NCBI GenBank assembly: GCA_030141605.1
Contig: JAQGDQ010000657.1
Location: 40,711 to 85,710, forward strand
DNA length: 45,000 nt
Direction of reading: 5' to 3'
Origin: Tubiluchus corallicola
Taxonomy: Eukaryota; Priapulida; Priapulimorpha; Priapulimorphida; Tubiluchidae
Program-made: the position numbers and the translations under genes
Notes under the pieces: model-generated
What the model was told of the DNA's origin: nothing
Seen by the model: the letters and a program-made list of their open reading frames with translations, nothing else
The model's database searches: none
Shown: positions 28,134 through 39,667 of the stretch, piece by piece
Numbering within the stretch: position 1 is the stretch's first letter
Layout of the letters: each line of letters begins with the position of its first letter

Positions 28134-28779
28134 TAAGAATTAATGAGCATAGAAGTGTGTAGTGACGTGTGTGCACATATAAAAGTAACATTGACATTAA
28201 TAAGAGAATGATAATCATTCAAATTCAAGAAACAATGAGACTCGTGAGCTTCAATTTTGATTTATTAAATTTTACTATTTTTAAACACAATTTTACCTGA
28301 AGGTTTGTACTAAATATATATAATTATTATTACAATAAACAATACAAAATTTCATTTGTAGATAATATTCACACAATCTACATCATAATGTCTATACTAT
28401 CTTTTGTCATAATACTTTTTAATCTATCTATATCATCTTTTTTGTTTATTTGCGAAGAAAAAAACGCTTTTTACGGCAAGGTTTTTTAACTGTCAAGATA
28501 AAACAGATGCAGTTACATGAATATAAAGTTTAATTCCACGCACGTATTTTATCAAGTATCAGTTTAACGTAGGTTTACGTTGTTGTTTTAAGAAACAAGA
28601 CACAGAATTACTAAAATTTACAACAAATTATTTTAGTAATTATAATAAACAAGAATGCATATAAAACTCGTAAACAAATGCCACAGTAGTTAATACAGGA
28701 ATGAAAGGCATAAACAACTTGATAGTATGAAAAAAGGTAATGTTGTCAGAACGCGTTAGAAAACGAAATTGGCGACTAT
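28134..28779. other. no gene seen
   Basis: Very AT-rich sequence without open frames of note. Confidence 0.5.
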
Positions 28780-29240
28780 TAGGACTTGTTCAGACTGGAG
28801 AGCAAAATTGGCTGTGAGTTACTCTGCAACAGTAAACAGAAGTTGACACTCACATCTCTAACTGCTGCAAGAAGTGCCGAGAGTAACTCGCCGAGGTGTT
28901 CACACTATAGAGTAAATCAATTCATGCAGTAACTGTCGGAGAGTTTGCAATAACCTACCGACAGTAACTCGCAGACTGTTCAGACTGGAGAGCAAAACTG
29001 GCTGTGAGTTACCCTGCAACAGTAAACAGGAGCTGACACTCGCTTCTCTATTCATTGTGAGAAGCGTCGAGAGTAACTCGCCGATGTATTCACACTATAG
29101 AGTAAATCATCTCATGCAGTAACTGTCGGAGAGTTTGCAGTAACTTGCCGACAGTAACTCTCAAAGCAGTTCACACTTGTGAGTTTGTTATCAGAGATAA
29201 AACTCGCGATGGAAACCTCTCTAGTCTGAAAGGGCCTTAA
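28780..29240. mobile_element. TIR element with internal 190-bp tandem duplication
   Basis: The termini TAGGACTTGTTCAGACTGGA and TCTAGTCTGAAAGGGCCTTA are imperfect inverted repeats. Inside, a 190-bp block beginning CAGACTGGAGAGCAAAA occurs twice (28791 and 28981). Each block carries many GAGTAACTC / GAGAGTTTGCA motifs that resemble one another in both orientations. These subterminal repeats could be transposase binding sites (inference). Confidence 0.72.
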
Positions 29241-29343
29241 CACAGATAACTACGTCGACTCTAATTAAAACAGACGAAGGCCCTTGTAAGTTTAGTAGGC
29301 CTTAAATTACTGATTCGTGAATCGTGCATATTTTGTTATGGAC

Positions 29344-30401
29344 GCACATTTACGTGTAAAACTTAGTACAAAACGTTTGCAATAATTACACACATTTACG
29401 TGTAAAACTTAGTACAAAACGTTTGCAATGATTACACACATTTACGTGTAAAACTTAGTACAAAACGTTCCCAATAATTACACACATTTACGTGTCAAAT
29501 TTAGTACAAAACGTTTGCAATAATTACACACATTTACGTGTAAAACTTAGTACAAAACGTTTGCAATAATTACAAACATTTACGTGTAAAACTTAGTACA
29601 AAACGTTTGCATTAATTACACACATTTACGTGTAAAACTTAATACAAAACGTTCCCAACAATTACGCACATTTACGTGTGAAACTTAGTACAAAACGTTC
29701 CAATAATTACACACATTTACGTGTAAAACTTAGTGCAAAACGTTCCCAACAATTACGCACATGTACGTGTGAAACTTAGTACAAAACGTTCCAATAATTA
29801 CACACATTTACGTGTAAAACTTAGTACAAAACGTTCCCAATAATTACACACATTTACGTGTAAAACTTAGTACAAAACGTTCCAATAATTACACACATTT
29901 ACGTGTGAAACTTAGTGCAAAACGTTCCCAACAATTACGCACATGTACGTGTGAAACTTAGTACAAAACGTTCCAATAATTACACACATTTACGTGTAAA
30001 ACTTAGTACAAAACGTTCCCAACAATTACGCACATTTACGTGTGAAACTTAGTACAAAACGTTCCAATAATTACACACATTTACGTGTAAAACTTAGTGC
30101 AAAACGTTCCCAACAATTACGCACATGTACGTGTGAAACTTAGTACAAAACGTTCCAATAATTACGCACATTTACGTGTGAAACTTAGTACAAAACGTTC
30201 CCAATAATTACACACATTTACGTGTAAAACTTAGTGCAAAACGTTCCCAACAATTACGCACATGTACGTGTGAAACTTAGTACAAAACGTTCCAATAATT
30301 ACACACATTTACGTGTAAAACTTAGTGCAAAACGTTCCCAACAATTACGCACATTTACGTGTAAAACTTAGTACAAAACGTTCCAATAATTACGCACATT
30401 T
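29344..30401. repeat. ~46-bp minisatellite, about 23 copies
   Basis: The unit reads CACATTTACGTGTAAAACTT, then AGTACAAAACGTTTGCAATA, then ATTACA. The left part is uniform. The right part alternates two variants (…GTGCAAAACGTTCCCAACAATTACG and …GTACAAAACGTTCCAATAATTACA), making a ~91-bp higher-order unit. ACGTGTAAAAC/ACGTGTGAAAC tags the two types. Confidence 0.96.
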
Positions 30402-30485
30402 TAGTTGATATCATGAAATACAAAACTGTTATTTAATATTAGTAGAACTTATTCGGTCATCGCACATTATAAGTCTAAAGCCACG

Positions 30486-30699
30486 ACTCCATGTGCGCGT
30501 AATGCGTGATCCGTAATGCGTAATCGTGATGCGCATTCAGACGACAGCCATCACGTTCGAGTGAATGCGTATCACGCATCACTCACTACGGATTACGCAT
30601 TACGTACGCACGGAAACACTTCCACGTGTTTCAGTATAAGATGTTGTATACGCATCATGCATTACGGATCACGCATTGCGCATTACGCGCACATGGAGT
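30486..30699. mobile_element. palindromic CpG-rich MITE
   Basis: The ends ACTCCATGTGCGCGTAATGC and GCATTACGCGCACATGGAGT are perfect inverted repeats, and the similarity continues about 50 bp inward (GTGATCCGTAATGC…). The interior adds further GCGTAATGC / GCATTACGC copies in both directions, including ACGGATTACGCATTACG. About 214 bp, no coding. The open frames over it are shadows. Confidence 0.85.
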
Positions 30700-31217
30700 A
30701 GTACTTTCATTTAAACAATCTAAAGCAAAAAAAATTACATTTACTTTAACAAAAGATTCTGCTAAGAATTTGTAAATCTTTGACTTAATTAAATAATTTT
30801 GTAATGTGTATACCCAGACAAGCCACGTACTGAAATTGTAGTACAAATCGTGATCTATATCGTGCTGTTACTATAAACAATAATAATAAACAAAATAATG
30901 TAACAATAACAATACAAAACTACAACCACTTTGTTTATTAATGACGTCATAAACTATTTAAAAACTATTTAAAAGACTCAACGGTAAAACCAACAAGATT
31001 TGAAACTTTACACGAGTGCAATTAAAAGCATATGATGTGCAAGCCATAATAAAAAAAAATTCGACTAACCCACTAACACACACAGACTATAAAGTTAATT
31101 GTCACCAAACGATGAATAACTTATACATGAATTCCAAACATTAATTTTTGTTTAAATGATTTTTCGTTGTAGAAGCAGTTTACTGTAGATTATACGCATC
31201 AGAAAGCCTTTTATGCC
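30700..31217. other. 3' flank of gene B
   Basis: AT-rich sequence downstream (in transcription) of the gene B poly(A) signal. No gene or repeat is supported. Confidence 0.5.
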
Positions 31218-31223
31218 TTTATT
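31218..31223 (-). terminator. putative AATAAA poly(A) signal of gene B
   Basis: AATAAA on the minus strand lies 62 nt after the gene B stop codon (31285). The distance is short but normal. No other canonical hexamer was noticed closer to the stop. Confidence 0.5.
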
Positions 31224-31284
31224 ATTAATCGCTGTCGTCATCATGATTAGGCAACAACGTCATCGCCGTTGCTATGATTACTGT

Positions 31285-31323
31285 TTACGAACCTGACTGT
31301 CGCTGGGTTACGCTAGCCATTTC
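31285..31323 (-). CDS. Gene B last coding exon
   Basis: 39 bp: EMASVTQRQSGS then TAA at 31287-31285. Acceptor TGTGCAG. The EMA continues ERDD from the previous exon, matching the GEE(V/M)A end of the lamin-tail domain. The chain stops 9 residues past that motif. Confidence 0.85.
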   Translation of the reverse strand, partial: EMASVTQRQSGS

Positions 31324-34300
31324 CTGCACAGAAAAAAATATGTTCATCTTCAAAAAGGGATCATTGTCTGATTATGGTAAGTTTGATTTTAATAAAACAG
31401 GTTAAATAGTAATTATGGACTAATAAACTACATTTTTAGTAGAGAGAGGTGCTGTCTAAATAAAAACTGGTTTTGAAAACAGTTTTATTACTTTATCTAC
31501 TGCTAATGGTTTGGAATATTCAAGGCAGCATAAAACTGTCAGGAATCATATAAATTTAATCAAAGTGAGATGTGAATTCTTTCTCTTCCAGACCACCGAG
31601 AGCATTGAGTTACCTTGAACTCGTAAATGAACATTCAAAGTGAAGCTGCAGAACTTTATGAATTTATGTGAATGGATGCTGAAGCTGTACTTACATCATC
31701 TCTTTCGTTGAAAAGAGTAGTGACCACCACATCACGTTTTCCTGTCCATTGTCTGGTTGGTATCTAAAATAAACAAAAATAAAGTTTGTTGGAATTTAAG
31801 TGGGATAAACAGACAAAATCTCATTTTAGAAATGCGAGTCTTTTAATACTCTTTAGAAAGTATTTAGTGACAGACAGACGGACTGACTGACTGACTCACT
31901 CACTGGCTGACTAACTCATTCTTGACCGCCTGTCTGCTTATTTGTCTGTTAACAGATACTAATTACTCTTCTTGTATTACTTGAATTTCATGACTGAGTG
32001 ATCAACTGGCTGACTCAGTAATCAACTGGCTGACTCAGCGATCAACTGGCTGACTCAATGATCAACTGGGTGACTCAATGATCAACTGGGTGACTCAATG
32101 ATCAACTGGCTGACTTAGTGATCAACTGGGTGACTCAGTGATCAACTGGCTGACTCAATGATCAACTGGCTGACTCAATGATCAAATGGCTGACTCAATG
32201 ATCAACTGACTGACTCAGTGACCAACTGACTAGCTATCTTCATTTATGGATTGTTTACAGATTTATTGGTCAGTTAGTGCTTGAACCAAACCACAAATCA
32301 ATTGGTCAGTTTACCTTCATGTTTCGACCAGCTTTGATGGTGGTCCCAGCGGGAAATATGTGCAATATAATTTCCTCATCGTTATTAGCTCTACGTCTTA
32401 GTTGCCATCCATCCATCTTTTGGTCCTGAAATCACATTCACAACACGAATCACATTCACGTTCACATAGGTTCACATTTAATTATCACACTCACGTTCAC
32501 ATAGGTTCACATTTAAGTCATCACACTCACGTTCACATAGGTTCACATTTAAGTTGTCACATTCACGTTCACACAGGTTCACATTTAAGTTGTCACACTC
32601 AAATTCACATAGGTTCACATTTAAATTATCACACTCAAGTTCACATAGGTTCACATTTAAGTTATCACATTCACGTTCACATAGGTTCACATTTAAGTTA
32701 TCACACTCACGTTCACATAGGTTCACATTTAAGTTATCACACTCACGTTCACATAGGTTCACATTTAAGTTGTCACACTCAAGTTCATATAGGTTCACAT
32801 TTAAGTTATCACACTCAAGTTCATATAGGTTCACGTTTAAGTTATCACACTCAAGTTCATATAGGTTCACGTTTAAATTATCACACTAAGAACTAGTGGC
32901 GCGACCGTGAAATTGTGTTTGTGTAGTAATAATTCTTTCACGTAAGTCATTTTTTTAAAAAATGGTATGTTTCCTTTCAATATTTTAAAAAATAAATTGT
33001 TTTGACCTACAGTTTAAGATTGGGTCCGGTTTTGCTTTATGTTACAGTCGTATTAAGCCGTGTTCATACTTAAATTACCATTAGGTTAAGTTACGTTCAC
33101 ATGCGAACTGCTACAAGCAGATGCGGCACTACATTCATATATAAGTTGCATTCACACTCAAATAATTGCACAAAAAATTATTTATATTCAAGTTACAATT
33201 GCGGTTGCAATCCAAATTAAAAACAAATTTTAAAAGCAGAAAATTTATATTTAGCTGTTGGCTCACTACATTTTTACAGCTACTTGCAACATTTTATATG
33301 TGAGTAACACAAATATGGAAGTAGAATTTTCTTTCGCAAAAATATGAAAATGCGTTTACTAAATGATGTATCTGTTTAACACATTAAAATGAGCAATGCT
33401 TACAGTGTCCCTGGTGGCGTTTTCCAAAACCACAAATTTGTCATCGATGTTGGCCTCAGAGATAGCGATGTTACCCTTTGACCGCTTCTGGATATTGGTA
33501 CGGACAGCAGACTCAATTGTCTGAACGAATGAGCGGTCAGCTGAAAGGAAAGACAGGAATTTCATTAAAAGCGCTGCAAAAAGGGGCATCTTGAAAGCTT
33601 CTTTCAAATTTGGAAGTTTCACTAACAAGGTAAAAAATCTAGTGAATAAAATAGCTGCCAAGAGAAATGTTCAGCCGTTTTTCCATGCTCTCCGGTTTTT
33701 CAACTCATGGTTTTATTTTTTTCTGTTTTCAATGATGCTTAAACGATTTGTGTCATCACTGCTATAACAAAACTGAATTACACTAGATTAAAGAAAAAGA
33801 GTTTAAAAATAAAATGAACTGACTGTGAATGTGTTGCTCATCTCTCATAGCCATCTGTGTCATTGATTCTTGCAGTCTGAAAAACAGAGAATCGTTTTAA
33901 AAATAAACAGATTGATATAAAAATTTTACATTGTACCTTTTATCACTGTAAAGACCACTTGAAATTGTTTCACTTGACTTGTTCACACGTCTATGAGCAG
34001 TCACATGTTCAATTAATCAATAAATATGTCAGTCAGACAGACAGTCAGTCAGTCAGTCAGTCAGTCAGTCAGTCAGTCAGTCAGTCAGTCAGTCAGTCAG
34101 TCAGTCAGTCAGTCAGTCAGTCAGTCAGTCAGTCAGTCAGTCAGTCAGTCAGTCAGTCAGTCAGTCAGTCAGTCAGTCAGTCAGTCAGTCAGTCAGTCAG
34201 TCAGTCAGTCAGTCAGTCAGCCAGTCAGTCAGTCAGTCAGTCAGTCAGTCAGTCAGTCTAACATATGATTCAGTAGTAGATCAACTAATGTAAGTCAACT

Positions 34301-37300
34301 GTTTGCTTGCCTTGTCTCTTCTCCTGTGAGCAGTTTACGATACTGGGCTATTTCTTCATCTAATCTCAGTTTTTCATCCATCATCTCTTGCATTTCTCTC
34401 ATCATGTCTTCCAGCTTGGCCTTGAGCGACGCCATCTTGTCATCACGATGTCTCATTTCAGCATCAAAGTCAGTTCGGTCATTGTTGAGGTTTCTCTCCA
34501 GCTCCTCTATACGTCGACGAAGATGGTCACCCTACAATTAACAAGACTTGCTAGACTGCACTCTAATCATTGTACTTTAACATAATTCATCCTTTTCATT
34601 TTCATCTCGTTCAATACTTCTTTTTCTATTGCAATCTTTGTTTCTTCTTCAGTCTGTGTTTTCGACCTTTTGGCTGTTTGTTTCCTGTTATTGGTTTCAA
34701 GTTGCAGGTCACTAACAGAAAACAAAGAGAAAACAAGGGCAAATGGGAGAATAAAACGATGAAACAGGAAAACAGCTAAAAATAAAAAGAGAATGTATTA
34801 AAATTGAATAAAACAAAAAAGATGGCGCTGTATTAAAGAAAAAATTAAGAGCAGGAAGGAAATAAAAGATAGTATCAAAGAAGCAAAAAAACTGCTAAAA
34901 CAAACAGAAGAAAAAAAGCAGAATAGATATGGAGAAGACCAACAAGAAAACAGATTATAAAGAAAAAAGAAAAATAAGACATGAAGAAAAGAGCAGGACA
35001 GGTAAAAGACAGAATGACTTATACAAAAAACCAAGAAAAAATGTTTACCCTTGCTCTCAGTCCAATGACTTCCTTGTTGTACTCGGTTTCTTTAGCTCTG
35101 TCTTTCTTTGCTTGATCCTTGAAAGCCATCTCTTCTGAAGACTTCTTTGCCGTTGTTTTGATTATTTCTTGAATCTGAGGAAAACAAAAAGCGACTTGCC
35201 TGTGTACTGGTTTACAGGTACTGTACGTTAAGTACTTTACAGAAAAAAACATGCTAAACTAGACATAGAGTAGTATCAGTATTTTTATGTCAGACGAGGA
35301 AATATGGCTGATTATTTTGACACTGAGAAACGGGTGCGGTCTCCTCAATCATGGACGCATTTACGCCTTTTTCTGCATTGACACGTACGGTCTCATTCAC
35401 ATTCATAAAAATAAATTTAACGTTTTGTGTGACAGATGACAGCAAGTGAAAACCAACTGATCATACAAGTTATTCGTATCATTTGAACCACATAGCACGT
35501 CTACAATCTTTTTTACCTGGAACGCTGAGAAAGCTAAACTTGTTAAGAGACGTCCGTGTTGGTAGAGGATTCTAGAACAATCAAAGTAAAGCAGCCATTG
35601 TGGAAGAAATTGCGAGTTTTTTCGATTGGTGGAACTTCCTAATTAGGTCTAATATGTCATTCAAATGCTGGGAATAACGTGTATGAATTCTTAGTTTTCC
35701 TTTGTCGCAGAACACGTTAAATTTATTTTTAAGAAACAGTACGTTTGTTAGTTCTCTTGACAACAGTTACTCTTGACAACAGTTACTCTTGACAACAGCT
35801 ACTCTTGACAACAGTTACTCTTGACAACAGCTACTCTTGACAACAGTTGCTCTTTGTTAGTTCTCTTGACAACAGTTCTCTTGACAACAAATAGTTAACT
35901 TGTTGTCATGATAACTTAATGGATGACTCAGTCCAGTGGAAATCAACTGTAATTGTTAAAATGTTAATACTGATGCAGCTTTCCTTGTTTTGTCTAATTT
36001 AGGAAAGGTGTAACTTCATTTCACAAAACTTTTATAAGTAATTTAATTTTGATACTTCTGAAACTTAAATTTGTCACAATCAGACCGGGCTAGTAAGATA
36101 ACATATCATTTAGAAAGTCAAACTATTTATGGTGACTTAGCGTCTCTATATTAGGTTATTTAAAGGAAATGTCATATCAAAAACTGAGCTTTACTAAGCG
36201 CACATTCTAAGCATTATAGCTTGTTTCTCTACGGAATTCGGGTTGATCCACCTAAATTAATTTATGAAAGATTAAAACTTAAACAATTCAAATACAATTC
36301 GATGTTTCCAACACGAATGTTAGCACATAAATGTAAATTCAATCTGACTTAAACGCACGACATGGTGCACGTAAAAATGAGATAAATAACATACTCTAGC
36401 TTGGTACAGATCGTCGTTGCTTGGTCGACTCTTCATCTGCTCTTCATATTCTTTTCTGATGTCGCGTAGGGCGTTAGATAACTCATTGTGGAAGATATTT
36501 CTGTAGACATCAGTATCATCCTTCATAAGAGTATCCAGCAGTTCTCTTAGCTCCTAAAAAGGGGAAGGTGTTGGTCAATGACAGTGTTTTGCATACAACC
36601 CTTTTCCAGAAATTTACAAGTATCTTTCGTGACTAAATTAAGGTGAAAAAAGTGCAAGTTGAACTTGATTATTTGAGGTACGAAGGGAGTCAGAAGAGTG
36701 AAGTGATGTAAGCTAAGACAGATAAAAATGCAGACGACATTAAATGCCAGGTGAATTGAAATTGGATGAGACAGGTGCACAGACAGGTGAGACATGTAGA
36801 ACATGTGCACATTAGATTGATCTAGGTGACAGAAATGAGGTAAAACATGTATAGTACAAGGACTAAAGCAGAACGAAAAATAAAAGGATAAAAAAGGAGA
36901 ACGGACGAGCGGAAAGAAGAGGAGAGGAGGGGGTAGCAGAAGAGAAGTGAGGACAGGCAGGTGGCAAGAGGAGAGGAAATGATAAGAAAAGACAAGAGAA
37001 GAGAAAGAGGTGAAGAGAAGAGAAGAAAGGAGAGGAGAAAGGAAAAGAGACGCGAGGCGAGGCGAGGAGAGAAAAGGAGGAAAGTGAAAGGGAGAGCAAA
37101 ACAGAAGAGAGGAGAGGAGAGAGGAGGGAGGAGAGGAGGGCGAGAAAAGGAGAGGAATTGACAGAAAAAGAGAAGGAAAGGAAGAATAGAGGAAAGATAA
37201 GAATACAGGAAAACTGTGGCTGTTTTTACATTCTCGTCTTTCTTTATAATATTATTATGCATTATTATATGGACGAATGTTGTTAAAGACTTGACGTACT

Positions 37301-39570
37301 TATTCATGGTGTTAAAGACTCGACGTACTTGCTCATGTTGTTAAAGACTTGACGTACTTGCTCATGTTGTTAAAGACTTGACGTACTTATTCATGTTGTT
37401 AAAGACTCGACGTACTTGCTCATGTTGTTAAAGACTTGACGTACTTGCTCATGTTGTTAAAGACTTGACGTACTTGCACATGTTGTTAACGACTTGACGT
37501 ACTTGCTCATGTTGTTAAAGTCTCGACGTACTTGTTTATGTTGTTAAAGACTCTACGTACTTGTTTATGTTGTTAAAACTCTACGTACTTGTTCATGTTG
37601 TTAAAGACTTTACGAAATTGTTCATGTTGTTAAAGACTTTACGTACTTGTTCATGTTGTTAAAGACTCTACGTACTTGTTCATGTTGTTAAAGACTCTAC
37701 GTACTTGTTCAGGTTGTTAAAGACTCTACGTACTTGTTCATGTTGTTAAAGACTTTACGTACTTGTTCATGTTGTTAAAGACACTACGTACTTGTTTATG
37801 TTGTTAAAGACTCTACGTACTTGTTCATGTTGTTAAAGACTCTACGTACTTGTTCATGTTGTTAAAGACTCTACGTACTTGTTCATGTTGTTAAAGACAA
37901 TACGAACTTGTTTATATTGTTATTAAAGACTTTACGTACTTGTTCATGTTGTTAAAGACTCTACGTACTTGTTCATGTTGTTAAAGACTCTACGTACTTG
38001 TTCATGTTGTTAAAGACTCTACGTACTTGTTCATGTTGTTAAAGACTTTACGTACTTGTTTATATTGTTATTAAAGACTTTACGTACTTGTTCATGTTGT
38101 TAAAGACTTTACGTACTTGTTCATGTTGTTAAAGACTTTACGTACTTGTTCATGTTGTTAAAGACTTTACGTACTTGTTCATGTTGTTAAAGACTTTACG
38201 TACTTGTTCATGTTGTTAAAGACTTTACGTACTTGTTCAAGTTGTTAAAGAATCTACGTACTTGTTCATGTTGTTAAAGACTTTACGTACTTGTTCATGA
38301 AGTTGCTGCTTAAACGCGATTTCGTCCTGAAGTTCTGGAATTCTTCTCTCAAAATCCTTGCGTATCATTATTTCCTCTTCATTCCTCTGAACAAAAAAAC
38401 CTGAATTTACAACATCAACTGCCGCATTCTGCTAACTACATTAAATTAAGTTACAGCCGGTATAAATCACTTCTTATGCAAATACAAAGCTTTGGGGTCT
38501 GGGAATAGCTAAGCTGTCTTAGTGTGTGCTTGGCTACTGAAGCTAAGAAAAACCGAGCCTAGACAGCAAACTTTTAGCGAATGATACAAAAACGGATTCA
38601 GTTACTATGCTGCCTTAGCTAAAAACTTAGCTGGATGACAGAGATTTGTACGTGCATCCAATTTTCACTATAAACTATTTAGAACAGCCTCCGATCTAAA
38701 GGGTTAGTCCATCTTTATTAATAAGATGAATTTTGATAACATTTTATTAAGTATAGGCACTGCGAATGGATACTGTATTCCACTTTGAGGAGTCCCAATC
38801 TACATAAGTTTATAAAAGTAATTGAACACCTGCAAGAAGCTAAATATCCGATTATCCAATAACTCACAACATGTTTTGATTTTATCCACCTGTTTAATAA
38901 TTATAATAAAAAACACGGGTAGCTTTCGCCAATATAATTAATTTTGGCTTTTCAAATCTTGACAATATCAAAGCACGAAGACACCATTTCTTAACGAATA
39001 TCAGTATTTATACGACCTTGTAAAATAAATTCGCGGTTTAGTAGACATTACAAAAACACTGGTGTCCTTCATACGAACTCTCGCAAAATTTCGAGTCAAC
39101 TTTGTTACGTTTAATCTCATTGGATCTGGAGAATTCGTCTCAGGTCACGTTCTGGCGTGGTCCCCCTTTCACACAAGACACTCTTCTACTTTCACTCGAA
39201 CTGCTAGCCAAACTTTCCCAGTCGATAATAAACCAAGTTTATCTCTAAATTAACTGGTACTTGGACTAGACACCAGTTCCTTGAGCGGTTGTTGAAAGCT
39301 GCAAAGTTTGCAGGGATACATTATGGCATAAATTACACACTTAAAGTTGAGATACTCAATGGCTAAGGCAATCACTTAGATAACTATCATTTAAAACACA
39401 TTAACGCCCTCCTGATTGCCATAAATAGAAGAAAATTAATACCCGTAGCATAAATTTATCTCTTCTACCTTTCTGTAGATTTTTATTAGAGCTCGACTAT
39501 TTATATTGTTAATTATATTTCAATACAGTATGACTTTGGAAAGATGTGATTTGGATTGCTTGATTTAAAT

Positions 39571-39667
<97 letters not shown>

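Noticed and set aside
32402-32896. Open frames of 164, 130 and 111 codons on both strands
   Set aside because: 36-bp repeat divisible by three without stops; the 12-residue period is a by-product and the array is intronic.
33959-34268. SVSQ-repeat open frames
   Set aside because: Readings of the (AGTC)n microsatellite inside a gene B intron.
34326-34585. Plus-strand open frames of 71 and 65 codons
   Set aside because: Antisense shadows of the gene B coil 2 exon.
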